Shown: piece after piece, positions 37,594 to 46,172 of the stretch
Numbering within the stretch: position 1 is the stretch's first letter
Layout: every line of letters begins with the position of its first letter
Assembly: GCF_018390535.1 (NCBI RefSeq)
Contig: NZ_JAHBBW010000014.1
Span: 1-64,000, forward strand
Reading direction: 5' to 3'
DNA from: Bacteroides propionicigenes
GTDB taxonomy: Bacteria; Bacteroidota; Bacteroidia; Bacteroidales; Bacteroidaceae
Length of the DNA: 64,000 bases
Translations under genes and position numbers: made by a program
Notes under the pieces: model-generated
Database searches by the model: none
What the model saw: the letters and a program-made list of their open reading frames with translations, nothing else
Told to the model about the DNA's origin: nothing

Positions 37594-39399
37594 TCATTCT
37601 TCGTACATCTTATCAATCAACTCTTTGTAGTTCTTTGATACCACAGAGCGCTTCAGCTTCAATGTATTTGTCAACTCGCCCCGTTCCATATTAAACGGTT
37701 CGGGCAATAAAGTGAAACGTTTCACTTGTTCATAGTGAGCAAACTGTTGCTGCAACGTATCAATGCGGGCACGGAACAAGCCCTGTACCTTAGGATGTTG
37801 CAACAAGTCCTCCATATCCTTATATTCAAGTCCCTTCTCTTTGGCATAATTCTTCACCAAGCCGTACACGGGAACTATCAGGGCGGACACAAACTTACGC
37901 TGATCGGCAATAACAGCAATCTGGTCGATATAACGGTCTATTGCCAGCTTGGTTTCCAAAGCCTGCGGGGAAATATACTTGCCATTGGAAGTCTTGAACA
38001 AGTCTTTAATGCGCTCAGTCAGATACAAGTGGTCACCCTTCATATAACCGGCATCACCTGTATGAAACCAACCGTCTTTGTCGATAGCCGCAGCAGTAGC
38101 TTCCGGCTTCTTGTAATAGCCGACAGTAATAGTCTTGCCTCGGAGCAGAATCTCATTGTTCTCTCCTATTTTCACTTCAACATCGGGCATCACAGTTCCT
38201 ACCGAACCTATTTCATATCCCTTGTCGAGGAAACAGGAAACGGTAGCCGTAGACTCCGTCAGTCCATAGCCCACTACCATATTGATGCCTACGGAGTGTA
38301 CAAATTCACATATTTCATCGGACACAGCCGCACCTGCCGTAGGGAAGAAGTTACCATTCTCAATACCGATTGTCTTTTTCAGCAAAGCATAAATAGTCTT
38401 TTCATAAAACTTATACTTCAAATGAAGCATCAACGGCGGTGTTTTGCCTGCACGCAGGTAATCTATGTTATGTATCTTGCCTACTTTGATGGCATCCAGC
38501 ATCATCGCCTTCCGCAAACCGGTTTCCTGCGCAATCTTCTCTTGCACACCTGCATATACCTTTTCCCAGAAGCGGGGAACACTGCACATCAACGTAGGAC
38601 GTATTTCCCTGATAGTGGTCTGAATATCTGCCGGGCGAAGATTAATGCAGACTTGTACTCCTCTGTGAATGCAGAGATAAGTCCAGGCTTTCTCAAATAC
38701 ATGTGTCAGCGGAAGGAAGTTCATGGACACGTCCTTATCCGTCATGGCGGTCAGGCGAATGTCATGAATGCGTATAGCTTCTCTGTAGTTGAAGTGATGC
38801 AGCATAACTCCCTTCGGCTCACCGGTAGTACCGGATGTATAAAGAATATTGGCAAGATCGTCGTCCGACGCACGGGCGGTACGCTCTTCTACAACATCGT
38901 TATGAGGAAGTCCCTCGCCCAACGCAAGGAAATCATCGTAGTAAATAGATGTTTTATCGCGAGGGTCGAGCACGACACTACGGTCAAAAACAATCAACTT
39001 CTGCAAAGAATGGCAAAAACCGAATGCGCTGAAGGCCGCATCGTATTGAAACTGTTCGCCTACAAAAAGGAAGCGTATCTGAGCGTCATTAATAATATAC
39101 TGCGCCTGAGCCGAGGAACTGGTGGCATACAGCGGTATGGTCACCAAGCGATTGGCAAAAGCTGCAAAATCAGTAAACAAACATTCTGGTTTATTTTGTG
39201 AGAAGATACCGATATTCCTCTGTTCCTCCACTCCCAAAGCCACCAGCGCATTGGCTGCCTGACGTACTGTTTGGGAGAATTTATTCCAAGTGATAGGTAT
39301 CCATTGTGATGTTTCATAGTCCCTGTATTTAAGGGCTACTTTGTCTCCATACTTCTCTGCCTGACGGTGTACCATGACAGACAAATGATGATAAGTCAT
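37594..39399 (-). CDS. Long-chain fatty acid--CoA ligase (AMP-binding)
   Basis: A 601-residue ANL-superfamily acyl-CoA synthetase. The phosphate-binding motif is ILYTSGTTGEPKGVML (about residue 190), with VGYGLTESTATVSCFLD as the A5 motif, GWFHTGDAGYMKGDHLYLTERIKD as two later motifs, and SNGKYISPQALE near the C-terminal hinge. It activates fatty acids to acyl-CoA through an acyl-adenylate; the closest style is the FAA1/long-chain group. No signal peptide, so cytosolic or membrane-associated. Monocistronic, with a -7 box at 39428-39435 and 51 bp upstream of prfB in the same direction. Confidence 0.92.
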   Translation of the reverse strand: MTYHHLSVMVHRQAEKYGDKVALKYRDYETSQWIPITWNKFSQTVRQAANALVALGVEEQRNIGIFSQNKPECLFTDFAAFANRLVTIPLYATSSSAQAQYIINDAQIRFLFVGEQFQYDAAFSAFGFCHSLQKLIVFDRSVVLDPRDKTSIYYDDFLALGEGLPHNDVVEERTARASDDDLANILYTSGTTGEPKGVMLHHFNYREAIRIHDIRLTAMTDKDVSMNFLPLTHVFEKAWTYLCIHRGVQVCINLRPADIQTTIREIRPTLMCSVPRFWEKVYAGVQEKIAQETGLRKAMMLDAIKVGKIHNIDYLRAGKTPPLMLHLKYKFYEKTIYALLKKTIGIENGNFFPTAGAAVSDEICEFVHSVGINMVVGYGLTESTATVSCFLDKGYEIGSVGTVMPDVEVKIGENNEILLRGKTITVGYYKKPEATAAAIDKDGWFHTGDAGYMKGDHLYLTERIKDLFKTSNGKYISPQALETKLAIDRYIDQIAVIADQRKFVSALIVPVYGLVKNYAKEKGLEYKDMEDLLQHPKVQGLFRARIDTLQQQFAHYEQVKRFTLLPEPFNMERGELTNTLKLKRSVVSKNYKELIDKMYEE

Positions 39400-39427
39400 A
39401 TCTTTAATAAATTGGTAAATATGGGCA

Positions 39428-39435
39428 CAAAGGTA
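39428..39435 (-). promoter_or_regulatory. -7 box of the acyl-CoA synthetase gene
   Basis: CAAAGGTA on the + strand reads TACCTTTG on the - strand, an exact TAnnTTTG match 29 bp before the start. It lies back-to-back with the + strand -7 box at 39479. Confidence 0.5.
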
Positions 39436-39478
39436 TTAGTTTTATTTGAAACTATCTCCCTTTTTCGGGATTTATCCG

Positions 39479-39486
39479 TAAGTTTG
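39479..39486 (+). promoter_or_regulatory. -7 box of the M20 deacylase gene
   Basis: TAAGTTTG matches TAnnTTTG exactly, 35 bp before the ATG at 39521. No -33 TTTG at proper spacing was found. Confidence 0.45.
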
Positions 39487-39520
39487 CAAAGTAATAACAA
39501 ATATATAACTAATCTTGACG

Positions 39521-40588
39521 ATGATAACCGACATACAGACTTTGGTTTCCGAAGCTACCGGATTGCTTAAATCATTGATAGCCATTCCCTCATTAAGCCG
39601 CGAAGAAGAACAAGCTGCGGACTTTCTACAGAATTACATCGAAATGCAGGGAATGTCAACCGGAAGAAAAGGCAACAACGTATGGTGTCTCAGCCCGATG
39701 TTCGACTTGAGCAAGCCGACGTTGCTGTTAAACTCACATATTGATACGGTGAAACCTGTAAACGGGTGGCGGAAAGTTCCGTTCACCCCATCGGAAGAGA
39801 ACGGCAAGATTTATGGCTTAGGGAGTAACGATGCCGGAGCAAGTGTCGTTAGTCTGTTGCAAGTGTTCCTGCAACTCTGCCGGACTACACAGGCATACAA
39901 TCTCATTTATTTGGCTTCCTGCGAAGAAGAAGTGTCGGGCAAGAACGGAATAGAATCCGTACTGCCGGAACTGCCGCCCATACAATTCGCCGTTGTGGGT
40001 GAGCCCACGGAGATGCAACCCGCCATTGCCGAAAAAGGACTAATGGTACTGGATGTTATCGCTTACGGTAAATCGGGCCATGCCGCCCGAAATGAAGGCG
40101 ACAACGCCATATATAAGGTACTAAACGATATTGCCTGGTTCCGCGACTACCGTTTCACGAAAGAATCGCCCTTACTGGGGCCGGTGAAGATGAGTGTAAC
40201 CATGGTAAATGCAGGGACACAGCACAATGTGATACCGGATCGTTGCACATTCGTTGTCGACATCCGCAGTAATGAATGTTATAGCAATCAGGAGCTTTTC
40301 GACGAAATACAGAAACATATCGGTTGTGAAGCCAAAGCCCGCTCTTTCCGTTTGAGTTCTTCGCACGCCTCACCCGACCATCCGCTGGTAAGAAAAGCTG
40401 TCGAGCTGGGCAGAGTGCCGTTCGGCTCTCCTACACTTTCAGACCAAGCGTTGATGTCATTCCCATCCATGAAAATAGGACCGGGCAAGAGCAGCCGTTC
40501 CCATACAGCCGATGAATTTATTTTCATCAGGGAGATTGAAGAGGCGATTACGCTCTATCTGGAATTATTGGACGGAGCAAAGATATAA
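39521..40588 (+). CDS. M20 family N-acyl-amino acid deacylase, ArgE-like
   Basis: A 355-residue zinc-dependent M20 peptidase-family enzyme. A TTG two codons upstream is open, but ATG 39521 is preferred. Metal ligands are visible in LLLNSHIDTVKP (His, Asp), GSNDAGASV (Asp) and SCEEEVSGKNG (Glu pair), and the dimerisation domain follows (KSGHAARNEGDNAIYK). The C-terminal metal His is in GPGKSSRSHTADEF. This is the style of acetylornithine/succinylornithine-type deacylases of arginine biosynthesis; Bacteroides is reported to use succinylated intermediates. No arg gene is next to it, so specificity is inferred. Its stop is 3 bp from that of the convergent EnvC-like gene. Confidence 0.88.
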   Translation: MITDIQTLVSEATGLLKSLIAIPSLSREEEQAADFLQNYIEMQGMSTGRKGNNVWCLSPMFDLSKPTLLLNSHIDTVKPVNGWRKVPFTPSEENGKIYGLGSNDAGASVVSLLQVFLQLCRTTQAYNLIYLASCEEEVSGKNGIESVLPELPPIQFAVVGEPTEMQPAIAEKGLMVLDVIAYGKSGHAARNEGDNAIYKVLNDIAWFRDYRFTKESPLLGPVKMSVTMVNAGTQHNVIPDRCTFVVDIRSNECYSNQELFDEIQKHIGCEAKARSFRLSSSHASPDHPLVRKAVELGRVPFGSPTLSDQALMSFPSMKIGPGKSSRSHTADEFIFIREIEEAITLYLELLDGAKI

Positions 40589-40591
40589 GAC

Positions 40592-41890
40592 CTACCTGTT
40601 CAGCCAAGGTTCGGGATTCAGTTTCTCCTTCTCGCGGCGTAGCTGGAAATGAAGTACCGTGCGCCCGCCATCAGCCCCGTCCGAGAATACCTGGCCGATA
40701 GCCTGCTTGGTAGTAACCATATCACCTTGTTTCACCGAGGCAGAAGACAGGTTACAATATACGGAAATATAAGCTCCATGACGGATAAGGATATTAAACA
40801 ACCCGTTCAACTTGAATACTGCCGCTACCTTGCCGTTGAAGATGGCACGAGCTTGCGCTCCCGGTTTTCCTTGAATGTCGATACCCTTATTATCAAGTTT
40901 GACATTGCGCAATCCTTCCACCGCATATTGCCCGTAATGGCTGGTTATGATGTAAGCCCCGCTGATAGGCATAGGCAACTTACCACGATTATTGGCAAAG
41001 TCACCGGACAACTCGCGATCGGCTTTGCTCATAGTATAGGTCTCCAGAGGAGCCGCTTTTGTTTTGGAGGCGGATGTTGCCGGCTTATCCGTCTTTGCCC
41101 CTTCTTTCTTGCGGGCAGCCGCTTCACGACGCGCTTCTTCTGCGGCGCGTTTGCGGGCTTTCTCTATTTCTTCAGCAATCAAGCGGTCGATGCGTGCATT
41201 AAGCTGATTGGCTTCACGACGCTTCTTGGCAATCTCATTCTGCAATCCGCGCTGCTTCTTCTGCAGACTGGTTACAAGAGTACGCTTTTCCTTCTCCTGC
41301 GCTTCAAGCTTTACCTTTTCGGCTTCACGCTCTTTCAGCAAATTGGCTTTGGCAGTCCGTACCTGCCGTAGTTCCGCTTTCTTCTTATTGACCTGCTCTT
41401 GCTTCTTCAGCACTTCCTCGCCCTGCAGACGTTGGTAAGTGGCATACTCTCGTACATAACGCAAGCGGCGATAGGTCTGCGCCAAACTTTGGGCGGAGAA
41501 AATAAACATCAGCTTCTCTTCAATGGAGCGATTCTTATAAAGATATTGCACGGACGAGTCGTATTTCTTCTTCTTGTCCTTCAAGTCTCGCTGTAATTTC
41601 CCCAACTGACGTTCCAGTGACGCCAACTCACGGTCTATCGACTCCACATCATTATTTATGGTAAGAATATAGCGCTTGCGCTCCTCTATCTGCCCGGTCA
41701 GGGCGGCAAGTCCGTTCAGCTGGCTGCTTACGGTTTTCTTTGTAGTTTTCAGAAGTGTTTCCGATTCCGTAATCTGCTTTTGCAAAGCGCCGCGCTTACT
41801 TTCCAATTCTTTTATCAGCTTGTTAGACTGTGCAAGAAGCGGAAGGGCCAGACAGAAACAACTTATAAAAATACAAAGCAAACGTTTCAT
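40592..41890 (-). CDS. EnvC-like murein hydrolase activator, degenerate LytM domain
   Basis: A 432-residue protein with signal peptide (cut after LLAQ), a very long coiled coil (about 22-270, rich in K/E/R/Q), a basic linker (KKEGAKTDKPATSASKTKAA) and a C-terminal LytM/M23 domain (about 325-432). Active M23 enzymes have HxxxD and HxH zinc motifs; here these read NKGIDI and HFQ, so key His residues are missing and it is probably catalytically inactive. This matches EnvC, which activates amidases at the division septum. It precedes nothing else in its operon, being the last of TPR-DUF4292-EnvC, and overlaps the DUF4292 gene by 4 bp. Confidence 0.9.
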   Translation of the reverse strand: MKRLLCIFISCFCLALPLLAQSNKLIKELESKRGALQKQITESETLLKTTKKTVSSQLNGLAALTGQIEERKRYILTINNDVESIDRELASLERQLGKLQRDLKDKKKKYDSSVQYLYKNRSIEEKLMFIFSAQSLAQTYRRLRYVREYATYQRLQGEEVLKKQEQVNKKKAELRQVRTAKANLLKEREAEKVKLEAQEKEKRTLVTSLQKKQRGLQNEIAKKRREANQLNARIDRLIAEEIEKARKRAAEEARREAAARKKEGAKTDKPATSASKTKAAPLETYTMSKADRELSGDFANNRGKLPMPISGAYIITSHYGQYAVEGLRNVKLDNKGIDIQGKPGAQARAIFNGKVAAVFKLNGLFNILIRHGAYISVYCNLSSASVKQGDMVTTKQAIGQVFSDGADGGRTVLHFQLRREKEKLNPEPWLNR

Positions 41891-42465
41891 AAGCTCATCA
41901 GCATTTCTAATATTTCATGTAACTCGACTTGTGTATACTTTGAAGACAGTTCGGTAGGCGTCAGGGAAAACGAAGTACTGGAGAAGCCGGACAACTCAAT
42001 TCTACCCTTCTCCAATGAAGGGATACCCAGTTCCTTTCCGGACAATTCCTTCTTCCCATTGGGCTTGGAAGCATCGAACAGTATCTTTTCCAAATGGACA
42101 AAATCGGCTTTCTTCGGCAATACATCCTTCAATTCTTTGCGAGTAGCCCGCACATAACGCTTACCCATGCGGTCTACCAGTAATATTTCTTCGGGCGTCA
42201 CTTCCATGCGCGCCACCTCTGTACGTATAATAGGCATAAGGAAAGAGAGCTGCATCCGTTCACCGCTTATCAATTTCATCGTTCCGTTGACGGTGAAAAC
42301 GGCATCTTTGGTAGGAACTGTCAATCGTACCTTAGAAGATAAGTAACGGGCGCTTTCAGGCAATTTGGATGTCTCCGCCTTACGGGAAGTCTTACAACCT
42401 GCCAAACAACAGAGAAGAAAAAGCATAAAGACCAGTGTCTTACTATTGAATTTTGTCTGTACCAT
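41887..42465 (-). CDS. DUF4292 family lipoprotein
   Basis: A 192-residue lipoprotein with signal ending CCLAGC. The frame extends to 42492, but the upstream bases are spacer repeats (TGATAAATGATAAAAG type on the minus strand), so I use the ATG at 42465. After the lipid Cys and a basic linker come strands such as VRLTVPTKDAVFTVNGTMKLI, QLSFLMPIIRTEVARMEVTPEEILLVDRMGKRYV, resembling the LolA/LppX-like fold assigned to DUF4292; the function is unknown, with an envelope role likely. It sits between the TPR lipoprotein and EnvC and overlaps the latter by 4 bp (ATGA-type coupling). Confidence 0.82.
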   Translation of the reverse strand: MVQTKFNSKTLVFMLFLLCCLAGCKTSRKAETSKLPESARYLSSKVRLTVPTKDAVFTVNGTMKLISGERMQLSFLMPIIRTEVARMEVTPEEILLVDRMGKRYVRATRKELKDVLPKKADFVHLEKILFDASKPNGKKELSGKELGIPSLEKGRIELSGFSSTSFSLTPTELSSKYTQVELHEILEMLMSL

Positions 42466-42509
42466 CACCTTATCACTTTTATCATTTATCACTTTATCCC
42501 CCTATCGCC

Positions 42510-44264
42510 TTACTTTTCATCAATATATTTCTTCTTCTGAATCTTCTGTTTCAGCGTTTTGGACTTACTTCCTATCTCCAATGCCTGCTTCCAGTATTCC
42601 AAAGCCTTATCCGCATCACCTGTCATATAATAGATGTCACCGCAATGTTCCACGATAACATCACTCTTGCCGCCATCATTTTTCATGGCATCGTCTATAT
42701 ACAAACGGGCTTCGGCATAATTGCCTTTCTCAAACAGAATCCAAGCATAAGTATCCAGATAAGTAGCATTATTGGGTTCTGCCTTTACCGTCTTATAACT
42801 CATCTCCTCTGCTTTGTCCAGATTGCGGCGCTCAACGGACAAGTAATAAGCATAATTGTTCAATGCTCCGATATTGGAAGGATTATACACCAATGCCGAA
42901 TCATAAGCGGCATAAGCTTCCGTATTCAGGTCTTTCGTATGGTAAGCATCTCCCAAGATGGAATAGAAATCCGAAACAACCTCTTTCTTACTGTCGGCCG
43001 TGATTTGCGTCAATGCTTTCCGGCAGACGGAAATCACATCATCAGTCCGTTCCGCCTGATTATAAGCAATGGCCAGATAGAAATAGAACTCCAACATTTC
43101 AGGGTTGGTTTCAACACCCGCTTCACACAAATTGATAACATCATTGTAATCTTCCTTGCGTACCGCCTCACCCAGCAACATCATACGTGCAGCCGTATTG
43201 GTAGGGTCTATTGCCAATACTTGGCGCAGCACGGGAAATGCTTCTTTGTTCATGCCTTTAGACAAAAGGTATTGGGAATAAAGCATCGGTATGCCCGCAT
43301 CATCCGGTTCCTGTTCCAGAATACGGTTGAAAAGGTTGATGACCCGCGTACTATCCTTACCGTCCTGCTCATTCTGCACCACGAACTGCCGCATTACATT
43401 CAGCTTTGTTTCCGACGGCACTTTCTTGTTGAGCAATAATGTGTCCATCTGCTGCTGATAGAGTTCCTTCTGACCGGTCGCCTCATAATAAGATGCCAGC
43501 GAATACATCGCCATAGCGTTGTCCGGCTCTGCATCCAACACCTTACGATACATATTATATGCTTCTTCCTTCTTCCCGTTCTGCATATACACATCACCCA
43601 GCACAACTTGATAACGGGAATCCATCGGGTACTCCGCAACCAAACTCTCTATCTCATGGAAAGCATTCTTATTATCCTTCATTTGCAGGTAGATACGGAA
43701 CTTCTCCATACTCAGCTGCTCGCTTTTGCCCATCTTTCCCTCAATACGGTTCAAGGTGGCAATTACCTTATCGTACTGTTCCTGCCGATTGTAGATATCC
43801 AACAAGGCATAAAGCGGATCAAGCTTATCAGTGAAACGTACGGACATACTTTCCAACAGCTTCGTCGCTTTTTCCGTCTCATCCTGCTGCTGATAGAGAT
43901 TTGCCAGTCCCTGACTGTACCAATAATTGCCGGGATCATTCTCCACAGCTTTCTCCAATGCAGCTTGTCCCTGAGGCACTTGTTTCAAGAACAGATAATA
44001 TTGAGCCAGTTCATATAGAGCCGACGAAGCATTCGGATTGATAGTCAGACAGTGCTGCAACAAATCAAAAGCTGCATCATAATCTTTCTGAATCTTCAAG
44101 CGGGCTGCTTCCAGAAAAAAGTAATCATACTTACGCTGCTGTTCCGGAGCGAGCACGGCAGTCTCCACCGATTGCACTTTCATCTTCTGGCGGGAAGTGC
44201 CGCAGGAAACAAACAGCACACAGGCCAATAAGCATCCGATTATGTAAATATTCTTATTTCTCAT
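42510..44264 (-). CDS. Tetratricopeptide repeat lipoprotein
   Basis: A 584-residue lipoprotein (signal ending LFVSC, Cys21) composed almost wholly of TPR helices: ASALYELAQYYLFLKQVPQGQAALEKAV, NYWYSQGLANLYQQQDETEKATKLL and many similar 34-residue units. TPR scaffolds mediate protein binding, here in the periplasm or at the outer membrane. It starts 12 bp after the dut stop and heads the envelope genes DUF4292 and EnvC-like, suggesting an envelope-assembly operon. A homologue function is not known to me. Confidence 0.88.
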   Translation of the reverse strand: MRNKNIYIIGCLLACVLFVSCGTSRQKMKVQSVETAVLAPEQQRKYDYFFLEAARLKIQKDYDAAFDLLQHCLTINPNASSALYELAQYYLFLKQVPQGQAALEKAVENDPGNYWYSQGLANLYQQQDETEKATKLLESMSVRFTDKLDPLYALLDIYNRQEQYDKVIATLNRIEGKMGKSEQLSMEKFRIYLQMKDNKNAFHEIESLVAEYPMDSRYQVVLGDVYMQNGKKEEAYNMYRKVLDAEPDNAMAMYSLASYYEATGQKELYQQQMDTLLLNKKVPSETKLNVMRQFVVQNEQDGKDSTRVINLFNRILEQEPDDAGIPMLYSQYLLSKGMNKEAFPVLRQVLAIDPTNTAARMMLLGEAVRKEDYNDVINLCEAGVETNPEMLEFYFYLAIAYNQAERTDDVISVCRKALTQITADSKKEVVSDFYSILGDAYHTKDLNTEAYAAYDSALVYNPSNIGALNNYAYYLSVERRNLDKAEEMSYKTVKAEPNNATYLDTYAWILFEKGNYAEARLYIDDAMKNDGGKSDVIVEHCGDIYYMTGDADKALEYWKQALEIGSKSKTLKQKIQKKKYIDEK

Positions 44265-44276
44265 GCAAGCTTCTTG

Positions 44277-44708
44277 TTATACGCCCGTATGTCCAAAGCC
44301 ACCGGCGCCGCGTTCTGTTTCGTCCAACACGTCCACCTCCTGCCATACAGCCTGCTCATGGCGGGCTATTACCATTTGGGCTATTCGTTCGCCATCCTCA
44401 ATTACAAATGTTTCCGAAGAAAGGTTTACGAGGATAATACAGATTTCACCGCGATAGTCGGCATCGATGGTTCCCGGAGAATTCAATACCGAAATGCCTT
44501 TCTTGATAGCCAAACCGCTACGCGGACGGATTTGCGCTTCAAAACCTGCCGGCAAAGCAATGTACAAACCTGTAGGAACCAAACAACGCTGCAAGGGTTC
44601 CAAAGCTATCGGTTCGGAAAGGTTGGCGCGGATATCCATTCCGGCAGATAATTCAGTGGCATATGCGGGTAACGGATGTTTCGACTTATTTATAATTTGG
44701 ACAGTCAT
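44277..44708 (-). CDS. dut: Deoxyuridine 5'-triphosphate nucleotidohydrolase (dUTPase)
   Basis: A 143-residue trimeric-type dUTPase that converts dUTP to dUMP and pyrophosphate, limiting uracil in DNA. All five motifs are visible: AGMDIRANL (1), RSGLAIKKG (2), [13 protein letters not shown] (3), GERIAQMVI (4) and [10 protein letters not shown] (5). Length is normal. It leads the operon dut-TPR-DUF4292-EnvC on the minus strand and is divergent from dgt, another dNTP-pool enzyme. A -7 box (TAATTTTG) is at 44762-44769. Confidence 0.97.
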   Translation of the reverse strand: MTVQIINKSKHPLPAYATELSAGMDIRANLSEPIALEPLQRCLVPTGLYIALPAGFEAQIRPRSGLAIKKGISVLNSPGTIDADYRGEICIILVNLSSETFVIEDGERIAQMVIARHEQAVWQEVDVLDETERGAGGFGHTGV

Positions 44709-44761
44709 ACTACAATTTGCTATTTACGATTGAGATTACTTTAAATTCACTATTTAACGGG

Positions 44762-44769
44762 CAAAATTA
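44762..44769 (-). promoter_or_regulatory. -7 box of the dut operon
   Basis: CAAAATTA on the + strand reads TAATTTTG on the - strand, an exact TAnnTTTG match 54 bp before the start. It is 22 bp from the divergent dgt -7 box. Confidence 0.5.
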
Positions 44770-44791
44770 CGGATTTTGAAGCAAATAGTCA

Positions 44792-44799
44792 TACATTTG
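44792..44799 (+). promoter_or_regulatory. -7 box of dgt
   Basis: TACATTTG, an exact TAnnTTTG match, 27 bp before the dgt start. With the dut box it forms a compact divergent promoter pair for two nucleotide-pool genes. Confidence 0.5.
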
Positions 44800-44825
44800 C
44801 AGTTAAATAATAAGAAAGTAACAAC

Positions 44826-46172
44826 ATGATGGACTGGAATACCCTCATATCTGCCAAGCGATTCGGCTTGGAAGAGTTTCATAAAGAACGCCGCGAGAAC
44901 CGTTCCGAATTTCAGCGGGATTACGACCGCCTCGTCTTCTCCGCACCTTTCCGGAGACTACAGAACAAGACGCAAGTATTCCCCCTGCCCGGAAGCATAT
45001 TCGTACACAACCGGTTGACACATAGTTTGGAAGTCTCTTGTGTAGGCCGTTCATTGGGTAATGATGTAGCCAAAGCCATCCTTGCCCGACGTCCCGAATT
45101 GCAAAGTTCTTATCTGCCGGAAATCGGTTCTATTGTTTCCGCCGCATGCTTGGCACACGATTTGGGCAATCCGCCATTCGGCCATTCCGGCGAGCGTGCC
45201 ATTTCCACTTTCTTTTCGGAAGGGAAAGGATTGGCTTTAAAAGAACAGCAACCTAACGGAGAACAACTCACCCCGGCGCAATGGGAAGACCTGACACACT
45301 TTGAAGGAAACGCAAATGCCTTCCGCCTGCTTACCCACCAATTTGAAGGACGCCGCAAAGGCGGCTTCGTTCTAACCTACTCCACACTTGCCAGCATCGT
45401 AAAATATCCCTTTTCATCGAGTTTAGCGGGACAAAAATCCAAATTCGGATTCTTCACGACCGAAGAAGAAAGCTTTCGGCGGATAGCTGAAGAATTAGGC
45501 ATGAAGAAGCTTAATGACTCGCCCCTAAAATACGCACGCCACCCGCTCGTTTATCTGGTAGAAGCCGCAGACGATATTTGCTATCAGATGATGGATATTG
45601 AAGATGCCCACAAACTGAAGATTCTGACAACTCAGGAAACACAGGACTTATTACTGTCTTATTTCCCTGATGAGCGCAAAGCGCACATACTCGATACGTT
45701 CAAGATTGTGAGCGACACCAATGAACAGATTGCTTACCTGCGTTCTTCTGTCATCGGGTTGCTTATCGGCGAATGCACCCAAGCATTCCTTGACAATGAA
45801 ACGCAAATTTTGGAAGGAGAATTTGAGGGAAGTCTCATCAAGCATATTGCAGAACGGCCTGCCACAGCCTATAAAAATTGCGAGAAGGTATCTTTCAAAA
45901 AGATATACCGTTCGCGTGACGTATTGGATATAGAACTTGCCGGATTTCGCATCATCAGCACTCTGCTCGAACTGATGATTGATGCGGTATGTTCACCGGA
46001 AAAAACATATTCGCAGTTGCTCATCAACCGGGTGTCCGATCAATACAACATGAAAGCAACTGCGTTATATGAAAGAGTGCAAGCCGTATTAGACTACATA
46101 TCCGGAATGACGGACGTATTTGCCCTCGACCTATACCGGAAAATCAACGGAAACAGTCTGCCGGCCGTGTAA
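44826..46172 (+). CDS. dgt: Deoxyguanosinetriphosphate triphosphohydrolase (dGTPase)
   Basis: A 448-residue HD-domain dNTPase that releases tripolyphosphate from dGTP. The HD signature is ACLAHDLGNPPFGHSGE near residue 110, preceded by FRRLQNKTQVFPLPGSIFVHNRLTHSLEVS and followed by FEGNANAFRLLT and EAADDICYQMMDIEDAH, the usual order of the family. A second ATG follows at once (44829). It ends exactly where the convergent glsB stop begins (46173). Its divergent partner is dut, so dNTP hygiene genes are paired. Confidence 0.95.
   Translation: MMDWNTLISAKRFGLEEFHKERRENRSEFQRDYDRLVFSAPFRRLQNKTQVFPLPGSIFVHNRLTHSLEVSCVGRSLGNDVAKAILARRPELQSSYLPEIGSIVSAACLAHDLGNPPFGHSGERAISTFFSEGKGLALKEQQPNGEQLTPAQWEDLTHFEGNANAFRLLTHQFEGRRKGGFVLTYSTLASIVKYPFSSSLAGQKSKFGFFTTEEESFRRIAEELGMKKLNDSPLKYARHPLVYLVEAADDICYQMMDIEDAHKLKILTTQETQDLLLSYFPDERKAHILDTFKIVSDTNEQIAYLRSSVIGLLIGECTQAFLDNETQILEGEFEGSLIKHIAERPATAYKNCEKVSFKKIYRSRDVLDIELAGFRIISTLLELMIDAVCSPEKTYSQLLINRVSDQYNMKATALYERVQAVLDYISGMTDVFALDLYRKINGNSLPAV

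Noticed and set aside
37726..39201. 491-codon open frame on the + strand
   Set aside because: It lies fully opposite the acyl-CoA synthetase gene, whose protein has all ANL motifs. The antisense product shows no recognisable domain and follows from codon pattern.
42453..43439. 328-codon + strand frame over the TPR gene
   Set aside because: The TPR lipoprotein on the minus strand explains this region with regular 34-residue repeats and a lipobox.
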